Below, piece by piece: positions 9,383-17,300 of a stretch of 64,000 bases of DNA (the first letter of the stretch is position 1; every line of letters starts with the position of its first letter). The stretch comes from Schleiferiaceae bacterium (GTDB lineage Bacteria > Bacteroidota > Bacteroidia > Flavobacteriales > Schleiferiaceae), in assembly GCA_028357285.1 (NCBI GenBank), contig JAOMWM010000001.1, forward strand, positions 124,001 to 188,000, read 5' to 3'. The position numbers and the translations under genes are program-made. Under the pieces are notes generated by a model. The model saw only the letters and a list, made by a program, of their open reading frames with translations, searched no databases and was not told where the DNA came from.

Positions 9383-12167
9383 AGCCCTACTTACCATAGC
9401 CTTAATTTTATGCCAATTCGCAGGAATTGCGCAACAAAAAGGCGTACTACGTGGACGCGCATTGGAAAAAGGTACAAATGAACCGCTTCCGAACGCTGCT
9501 GTTTCCATCGTCGGTACTTTTTATCAGACACTGACAGACTTTGATGGAAATTTTGAGATACGGGACATAAAACCAGGAACGTACAGCGTAAAATTCCAGT
9601 TTATTGGATACCAGCCAATCCTCTTCAATGATATTAAAATAGTCTCAAGAAAACCGACTGTACTCACCGCTAAACTCCAAGAGCAAAGTGAAATGCTGAA
9701 TGCGGTAACAGTAGTCGGACGTAAAAACCAGGTAGACCTTGAAAAAGCGTCTTCCGCCATTACACTCACTGGAAATGAAATTGGAAAGTTAGTTGCAAAA
9801 GGCGTTGAAGATGTATTGGCCCAGCAAGCCGGTGTGCAACGTACTACGGATGGGTTGCAAATCCGTGGAGCGCGCGTTTACGAAACAGAATATCTTATTG
9901 ACGGAATTTCAGCGCAAGATCCACTCGCTGGTACGGGAGGCGGAGTCAGTGTCAGTTCCTCTTCTGTGGGCTCGCTCAATCTTATGACCGGTGGTGCAAG
10001 CGCCGAATACGGTGGTGGTTCAGCTGGTATTATTAATACTCGTATTAAAGAGGGCGGCGAAAAATTCAGTTGGAGTTTGAATTATCAAACAGATCAGATG
10101 GTCGACGCTACCTCCTTCAACACGGATGAGCTCGAAGTAACAGTGAGTACACCGGTGCCCTTTACAAAAAAGAAGCTACGTCTCTTTACCACTGCTCGTG
10201 GCCAATGGTCCGATCATTATTTTGGGTCTACCGCGAACCAATTAAAATCGAGTTTATTCCCTGATAATCCAGAGCTATGGGCGCCACGCCAAAGCAATGA
10301 CTATACCCATACCGTAAAATTGAGTTATGCGGATAAAACTGTGGGGAAGTTTACGCTAACCAATAGCCACAGCCTCAAGGTGAATCAAAATTCTCGAACG
10401 CTTCAAATCGTCGGATTCGATGCCCTACTTACACCAGGTTTTCAATTCGACAGAAGCAACAACCTAGATAATGCAACGACCTACACACACCACAGTAACC
10501 TAACGGTACTGGGTTGGAACAAACGAATCAACGCAAAAACAGGCTTAACCGTAAGTGCAGGTAGACTCTTCACCAACCTTAGAGCAGATGCGAATGGGCG
10601 CCCATTCCGGGCTGAAACGGTAGATCAGATTTATGATGAAGCCTACATCTTCACGGGAGACTTAACTGTATTTAATCCGAACGATCCCTATGGAAATTAT
10701 TACCTCATCCCTGGGAATGGATTAGTTAATAATGGCGGTGTAACTCCTATCTGGCACGACCATTACGCTGCAGAAAACACGTTTAAAGGAAAATTGACTT
10801 ATCAACCCAATCCTATTCATACCGTTAGCGGTGGTCTGGAACACGCGTTGACAGAATACCAGTGGGTCGACGTTTACCGTCCATGGGTAGGAGCACCGAT
10901 CGTATTAAACGACAGCACTACCACACCGTCTGTATCCATCGGATCGAGTAACGATATTTGGAAAGTAAGCCCACAAAAGGGAGGTCTCTTTGCGCAAGAC
11001 CGCATAGAATACAAAGGTGTTAAAGCCACTTTAGGTATGCGATTCAACTATTGGGCACCAGGGAAATTCGCAGATAACGCAGTGGCCGATTCTTCCTCTC
11101 CTGTCTTACCTGCCATTCGCGAGGCTTATGACCAAAATTCGTTCCGTGCCGGAGGTTTAAACTGGAAAGTACGCTTGCTTCCTCGCTTGAATGTCAGCTT
11201 CCCAGTCACTGAGAACAACGTACTTTATTTCAACTATGGGCACAGCATGCGAATGCCACACCCACGCTTCATGTATGCAGGTCTTGATCCGCAATACCAG
11301 GACCGTAGTTTCTTATCTTCCCTAGGTAACCCGAACCTCAACCCTGAAGTGAACATCTCCTATGAAGTCGGGTACAAAACTTTAGTAGGGAGTCGCATTG
11401 GTTGGACCATCAACGCCTTCAATAACAACCGCTTCGATTACATCGTTTCGCGTCGCGTTATTACGACGGATGCAACCGGTCGTCCGGTAACTAAAACCAT
11501 GTACATCAATCAAGACTATGCTAAAATAATTGGTGTAGAAACCCAATTGAATGCTCGGTTAAACAACTCCTTTTCCTCATTCTTTAACGGCTCGTACCAA
11601 CAAGCTCGCGGAAAATCAAACAGTGCGCGAGAAAGTGCACTTCAGATCGCCCAAACGGGTGAAGTACCGTTAACTCAAGAGCAGTTCTTAGCTTGGGATA
11701 GGCCATGGAAATTTAATGCTGGAGTCAGCTTTCAAAACGACAGCAGTAAGTTCCGCGCATCGCTCAATGCCCAATACACCTCTGGATACCGTTACACTCC
11801 ACAAATTTTAGAAGGGTATAACGACCTAGGTCGTCCACAATACCGCGTTGATAATGCAAATTATTTGAGGGAACGTGGTGCCTACTGGTTCGGAATTAAT
11901 GGAAAGGCTTCCTACGCTCTCGTGAAATTCGGCACCGGAGGTATTCTATTGAACGTTGAGGTAATGAACATTACTGGACGTAGAAATGCCCAATTGGTCA
12001 ACCCTATTACAGGCCGCGCCTATGAATATGGCGACGATGTTCCGCTGACTTGGCGCGATCCACGTCCAGAATTTAATGGTCCGCAAGAGACCGGTACCGA
12101 TCCTAGGAATCCGGCGCGTTACTCCGCTCCGACACAAATTTTAGCAGGAATTCAAATCAAATGGTAA
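9369..12167 (+). CDS. TonB-dependent outer-membrane receptor with carboxypeptidase-like regulatory domain
   Basis: Energised outer-membrane importer of about 932 residues. I prefer the ATG at 9369 (MRYSKALLTIALILCQFAGIAQQ) because it gives a compact signal peptide; the track start is 9 nt earlier. Both overlap the previous gene (14 or 23 nt). After the signal peptide comes a carboxypeptidase D regulatory-like domain ('GVLRGRALEKGTNEPLPNAA', 'DFDGNFEIRDIKPGTYSV'), typical of Bacteroidota receptors. The plug domain follows ('VLAQQAGVQRTTDGLQIRGA', 'EYLIDGISAQDP') and then a 22-strand-type barrel ending 'ILAGIQIKW' with a terminal aromatic. No SusD-like partner is adjacent, so this is not a classical glycan-utilisation pair. 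The imported substrate is unknown; the nuclease context suggests nucleic-acid products. Confidence 0.88.
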   Translation: MRYSKALLTIALILCQFAGIAQQKGVLRGRALEKGTNEPLPNAAVSIVGTFYQTLTDFDGNFEIRDIKPGTYSVKFQFIGYQPILFNDIKIVSRKPTVLTAKLQEQSEMLNAVTVVGRKNQVDLEKASSAITLTGNEIGKLVAKGVEDVLAQQAGVQRTTDGLQIRGARVYETEYLIDGISAQDPLAGTGGGVSVSSSSVGSLNLMTGGASAEYGGGSAGIINTRIKEGGEKFSWSLNYQTDQMVDATSFNTDELEVTVSTPVPFTKKKLRLFTTARGQWSDHYFGSTANQLKSSLFPDNPELWAPRQSNDYTHTVKLSYADKTVGKFTLTNSHSLKVNQNSRTLQIVGFDALLTPGFQFDRSNNLDNATTYTHHSNLTVLGWNKRINAKTGLTVSAGRLFTNLRADANGRPFRAETVDQIYDEAYIFTGDLTVFNPNDPYGNYYLIPGNGLVNNGGVTPIWHDHYAAENTFKGKLTYQPNPIHTVSGGLEHALTEYQWVDVYRPWVGAPIVLNDSTTTPSVSIGSSNDIWKVSPQKGGLFAQDRIEYKGVKATLGMRFNYWAPGKFADNAVADSSSPVLPAIREAYDQNSFRAGGLNWKVRLLPRLNVSFPVTENNVLYFNYGHSMRMPHPRFMYAGLDPQYQDRSFLSSLGNPNLNPEVNISYEVGYKTLVGSRIGWTINAFNNNRFDYIVSRRVITTDATGRPVTKTMYINQDYAKIIGVETQLNARLNNSFSSFFNGSYQQARGKSNSARESALQIAQTGEVPLTQEQFLAWDRPWKFNAGVSFQNDSSKFRASLNAQYTSGYRYTPQILEGYNDLGRPQYRVDNANYLRERGAYWFGINGKASYALVKFGTGGILLNVEVMNITGRRNAQLVNPITGRAYEYGDDVPLTWRDPRPEFNGPQETGTDPRNPARYSAPTQILAGIQIKW

Positions 12168-13138
12168 GACGTCACTTTTACATACCGCTGGTCATTGTTT
12201 TGCTCCTGAGTTTTGGTGCTAAGGCTCAATTATTACCTACCTACGGCGAGGAGCGCGCTGGACTCAGTGCCTTCACTTTCTTAAAACTTCCAATCGACCC
12301 TGCGAGCACGGCAGTCGGTGGTGCAAGCTTAGCCATGACCGATCACAGCTTCGGTGCTCTAATCAACCCTGCACTGATAAGCGGAGGTAATCAGCAAGGT
12401 GTTTTTTCTGCAAACAGAGCTTTGGGTGGCGGCATCAATCATGATTTTGTTGCAGTAACTAAAGCACGAGAAAATGGGCAACATATTGCGCTCACGCTCA
12501 ACAGTCTTAGCACAGGATCCATCCTCGAAAGAACTGTTTGGCAACCGGAAGGCACCGGTGCTACTACCTCAGCGGCGCTTACCTGTGTTGGACTAGGAGT
12601 AAGCCAAGCCTTCAGTGAGTACTTCCATGCGGGAGTTCAACTCAAATACGGTCTGGAGCAACTAGGTGTCTACAGAGCACATAACGTTTACCTAGACTTA
12701 GGCTTCTTGTATAAACTGGACATAGCGGATCTTCAATTCGCAGCTGCCCTGACCAATTTTGGCCCGAATACGCCGCTGAGTAATATGCCCGTAGGTCAAG
12801 AATCGGCATTAGCGGCTACGCCTCAAATGTTCTCTATGGGTATTCAATGGACGGCTTGGAAAAAGGGCGACCACAGCCTCACCCCGAGTCTGCAACTGAA
12901 CCATCCTACGGATAATGCCGAGTTTTATGCGGGCGGATTAAAATACCAATGGCGTTCACAATTGTGGGGAGCAGTCGGTTACCAGATCGGAAGTCAAAAA
13001 GCACTTCCTTGGATGGGTTTCGGAATGAAAACCATATTAAAAGGATGGCCTGTGGAATGGGGCGTAGGGGCACAACCTACACCGTATAACCAGTACCAAG
13101 GCACGATAGGAATTAAAATAAAACCACTCACATGGTAA
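12161..13138 (+). CDS. PorV/PorQ-family outer-membrane beta-barrel protein
   Basis: 325 residues with signal peptide 'IPLVIVLLLSFGAKAQ'. The N-terminal mature region, 'LSAFTFLKLPIDPASTAVGG' followed by 'AMTDHSFGALINPAL', is the hallmark of the PorV/PorQ (FadL-like) family. Members such as PorV shuttle T9SS cargo from the translocon to the attachment complex. The rest is barrel-like, ending 'IGIKIKPLTW' with a C-terminal aromatic. The start ATG lies within the last codons of the receptor gene (7-nt overlap through ATGGTAA). Whether this copy is the general T9SS PorV or a locus-dedicated paralogue cannot be told from the sequence; its position among several T9SS cargo genes fits a dedicated role. 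Confidence 0.75.
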   Translation: MVRRHFYIPLVIVLLLSFGAKAQLLPTYGEERAGLSAFTFLKLPIDPASTAVGGASLAMTDHSFGALINPALISGGNQQGVFSANRALGGGINHDFVAVTKARENGQHIALTLNSLSTGSILERTVWQPEGTGATTSAALTCVGLGVSQAFSEYFHAGVQLKYGLEQLGVYRAHNVYLDLGFLYKLDIADLQFAAALTNFGPNTPLSNMPVGQESALAATPQMFSMGIQWTAWKKGDHSLTPSLQLNHPTDNAEFYAGGLKYQWRSQLWGAVGYQIGSQKALPWMGFGMKTILKGWPVEWGVGAQPTPYNQYQGTIGIKIKPLTW

Positions 13139-14316
13139 GAACCTTAGGCATATTTTTCATCCTAAGTATAGGGTTATTACTGAGCAGTTGCGACAACTAC
13201 TTCGGTGAACGGACTAATTTAGATTTCATAGAAATCCCTACCTACGACGTACGCGAAATCAGCTATGTGCCTATCGCACCAAACATTCAGGATGCCATTG
13301 CACCCGTGGATGTTTACGTAGGTTACGATGAGTTTATATATGTTGTGGACAGCGCACAAGATCTTATCCTACGCTACGACATAGCCCTGAATCTACAAGG
13401 CAGCATTTATGTACCAGGCGTTCGTAAGGTCACACAAACCCGGAGTTTTGATCTTCTCGCAATAGGGACCTACGACACAACAATTACAGGCGTTGACTAT
13501 AGCCTAACGGCACTTTATGAAATAGGAATGGTTGGTAGTGACAATGTATTGTCCATGCAAGGGGCTACAGCTGAAGCAGTCATTGTGCACCCTTTCTACT
13601 TTAAAAACAGTTTCTCATCTTCGGATGCAAAGGTGAAGTTTACGGATGTGGCGATAATTGGCTCCAATATTCAATCGGAAAACAATAGCTATTATTTGAG
13701 CCGAACAGGGGTAAGCACGAACAATGCAGGGTTTGGCCCCGACAACGCCGTGCTAAAATTCACAAAAGATCACGAATGGATCAGTGCACTGCCTATTACG
13801 GCATCAGGGGCTACTTATAATAATTACTTTAAAAAGCCATTAGCGCTTCAAGGATTTACTCAAGCACCTCAGCTAACTGCGACCAACAGTCCAGACTTTT
13901 GGGTACTTAATCAAGATGAGGATCAGGAAATCCAGGTGCAACATATCCAATTCACAGAAGGGCCTTTCGGAGCACTCTATCAACCTATTTTTTACAGTAC
14001 ACTAGATCCTGCCGCAAAACGCTATTTGCAAACACCAAAGCGTTTCGTAAATCCTATTGATTTATGTCTAGCTGGCGACGGTTCGCGATTTTTATTCGTT
14101 GCAGATGCCGGTGTAGATAGTGTATTCCAATTTACTTCTTCCGGATTAGAAGGGGTTCCTCCACCGCCAGCATCGGCGGCTGAATTTAATGCCCTTGTCT
14201 CCTTAGGAGGCTTTGGAAAGGTCAGTGCCTTAAGTTATTACGACAAAATTCTGTACGTGGCAGACTCAAAAAACGGTACAGTGCAAAGATTTAAACTTAC
14301 CCTTGATTTTGATTAA
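13132..14316 (+). CDS. Beta-propeller-like lipoprotein
   Basis: 394 residues with lipobox 'LLSSC' (Cys ~20), so lipid-anchored. Repeating segments such as 'VGYDEFIYVVDSAQDLILRY', 'RFLFVADAGVDSVFQF' and 'KILYVADSKNGTVQRF' are NHL/YVTN-like blades. Propellers of this kind mediate protein or polymer binding, and no active site is evident. It overlaps the PorV-like gene by 7 nt with the same ATGGTAAG junction as the gene before, and is the last gene of the tightly coupled run. About 75 nt separate it from the next CDS, which may have its own promoter. Confidence 0.7.
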   Translation: MVRTLGIFFILSIGLLLSSCDNYFGERTNLDFIEIPTYDVREISYVPIAPNIQDAIAPVDVYVGYDEFIYVVDSAQDLILRYDIALNLQGSIYVPGVRKVTQTRSFDLLAIGTYDTTITGVDYSLTALYEIGMVGSDNVLSMQGATAEAVIVHPFYFKNSFSSSDAKVKFTDVAIIGSNIQSENNSYYLSRTGVSTNNAGFGPDNAVLKFTKDHEWISALPITASGATYNNYFKKPLALQGFTQAPQLTATNSPDFWVLNQDEDQEIQVQHIQFTEGPFGALYQPIFYSTLDPAAKRYLQTPKRFVNPIDLCLAGDGSRFLFVADAGVDSVFQFTSSGLEGVPPPPASAAEFNALVSLGGFGKVSALSYYDKILYVADSKNGTVQRFKLTLDFD

Positions 14317-14337
14317 CATAGCTTAAAGAATTCTGCG

Positions 14338-14344
14338 TACCTTG
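14338..14344 (+). promoter_or_regulatory. Possible -7 promoter element before the 1704-residue gene
   Basis: TACCTTG, preceded by TGCG, resembles TAnnTTTG with one T missing. The same TGCGTACCTT string recurs at 23661 just before another start codon. Roughly 48 nt of A/C-rich leader separate it from the ATG at 14392. Weak evidence. Confidence 0.3.
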
Positions 14345-14391
14345 AAGGCTTAGAACGTTTAACCACAAACAACACTCAATAACAAAACAAC

Positions 14392-17300
14392 ATGAAGAAG
14401 TTTTTAGTTTTAATGCTTCTGTCATTTTCGTATTTCGGAATGGCGCAAGCATCGAAAGATGTCTCTTTTAGTGTAGATATGAATGGCGTAACAAGCTCGT
14501 TCACTAATGTCTATGTTTCAGGAACGATGAACAGTTGGAGCGGAAACGCAAATCAACTTACTGACGCTGATGGAGATGGTATTTACGAAGGGAAAATTGC
14601 CCTTTCCCCCGGCTCTTATGAGTATAAGTTTACTTATGACAACTGGGTTGGACAAGAAAGTTTAGATGCGACTTTAGACAGTGCATGTACGCTAACTACA
14701 GGGTCATTTACCAACAGGTTCATTACGATCGATAGTACGAGTATTACTAATACAAGTTTCGATGATGAGCCGGTTCGCGATGACAACAGAGAGGACTGGA
14801 GAAATTCTGCACTGGAATCGCATGCCGATTCCTACTTTGGGAACTCTGATTACGTACTACAAATGTCTACAACAGAGCGTTCTGGAACATGGGCTGGAAA
14901 ACTACCGACGGCTGAAAACTCTTCAAAGCCAAGACGTTGGATTTACCAAGAGGTAGCGGTTACTCCAAATACCAACTACGAAATTTTAGGTTACATCCGG
15001 AATAAAGATGAAAACATTGGTTCTACTGTAACTTTTCAGATCTACGATGCGCCATTTGATTCTGCGCAAGTAATTGACGATACTTCTCACATCCTGAGCA
15101 GTGCAGACTTTGATTCAAGCACGGGACACGATACAGATGTATTCACGCCTGCAACAATCACATTTAATTCAGGTAACAACGATACAGTAGTTCTACTTAT
15201 TACTAACGATTACACCTTAAACGTTTCCGGCGAAAACTCTGAAAGTTTCGTTGACGACGTTACCATTAGTACGGTCTTACCTACCGTTTGTTGGGAAGCA
15301 TGTGTGGATTGCTCCACAGCGAATGCATACACTGCAACCTCATGTGGAGATTTATTCTTTAGTGAGTATGCCGAAGGTTCTTCAAACAATAAATACTTTG
15401 AAATCTACAACCCAACCAGCGCAGCGATCTCGTTGAGTGGCTATACTGTCTACTTAAGCGGTAACGGTGGTTCATATACAAATACGTTCACTTCGAATGC
15501 AAGTATTGCTTCAGGTGATGTTTACATGATCTCAACTAACTCATTAGACAGCGCTACTCAAGCATTAGCTGATACCGCTATGGGATATCCTTCTGTAGCA
15601 CACTACAACGGGGACGATGCTCTTATCCTTATGAATGGTACTGACACTATCGACGTTATTGGTACGCCAGGTGTTGATCCGGGTTCTTCTTGGTCAGTAG
15701 GCACAGGGTCTACTAAAGATCATACGCTTATCCGTAAAGCTTCTGTTGACATGGGTTCTACAGATTGGACTACAGGTGCTACAGAATGGGACGTTTATGC
15801 CCAGAATACATGGTCGTACGCAGGTGCACATTCAAGCAGCTGTATTGTTACTCCGAAAAATGTAACCTTCCAGGTAGATATGACTAATGTAACTGCATCA
15901 TTTACGAATGTTTACGTAAGTGGTACTGTTAACAACTGGAGCGGTAATTCTAACCAGCTCACGGATGCAGACGGAGATGGAGTATATGAAGGAACCTTAT
16001 CCTTAATGCCTGGCTCATACGAATACAAGTTTACTTATGACAACTGGACAGGACAAGAGTCGCTCGATGCAACTCTAGACAGTGCTTGTACTTTAACAAC
16101 AGGTGCATTCACAAACAGATATGCAACTTTCGGTAATGCCGATACGACATTACCTGTTGTTTGTTGGGAAGAGTGTTCAGCGTGCGCAGTTCAAACGAAT
16201 TTCGTTGTAACATTCATGGTTAATAGCGCTAACATCACGGTAGGTACAAATGGACTTTACCTAGGTGGAGGTGTTATTGGTGGCGCGAATGCCGTTCAAT
16301 TAGCTGATCCTGACGGTGATGGTATTTACGTAGGTACTGATACATTAAACGGTTCTACTGGTGGAAACTTCATCTTCCTAAACTCTCCTACCTGGAGTGG
16401 CGATTGGGGAGCAAAAGAAAATCTTGCAGGCTTAGCTTGTGCAGATGCGTCGAACTACAACGATCGTATTCTCCCAACGTTCACACAGGATACTACTTTG
16501 ATGTTCTGCTACGGTAACTGTTCTACAGATACTTCGTGTACGGTAGCTTCAACAAATCCTGATGTGACCTTCCGTGTAGATATGAGCAATGTTTCTGCGT
16601 CATTCACTAATGTGTACGTTAGTGGAACGCTGAACAGCTGGAGTGGTAACGCAAACCAGTTAACAGATGCTGATGGTGACGGCGTTTACGAGGGTGATAT
16701 TAATATTGCCGCTGGTAATTATGAATTCAAGTTCACGTACGACAACTGGGTAGGACAAGAATCACTAGATGCAACACTCGACAGTGCTTGTACGTTAACT
16801 ACGGGTGCATTCACGAACCGTTACATTACTATAGGTGCTTCTGATACTACACTTCCTGTGTACTGTTGGGAAGAGTGTACTTCTTGTGCTTCTACGGTAA
16901 CGGGTTGTAGCGAACTATTCTTTAGCGAATACTCTGAAGGGTCGTCAAACAACAAATACATCGAGATTTACAATCCAACTGCAAATGCTGTATCGTTAAG
17001 TACTTATACAGTCTACCAAAGCGGTAATGGTGGTTCATATACGAACACATTCACCACGAATGCAACCATTCAATCTGGTGATGTTTACTTAATCGCAGCA
17101 AACCAAGCTGATGCAACAATTTTAGCCGCTGCTGATACGGCGATGGCTTATCCATCGATTGCTCACTTTAATGGTGACGATGCAATGATTCTTGTAAGCG
17201 GAACGGATACTATTGATGTTATTGGTGTTCCTGGTGTCGATCCAGGTTCTTCATGGACAGTGGGAACCGGTTCTACTGCAAATCATACATTGGTTCGTAA

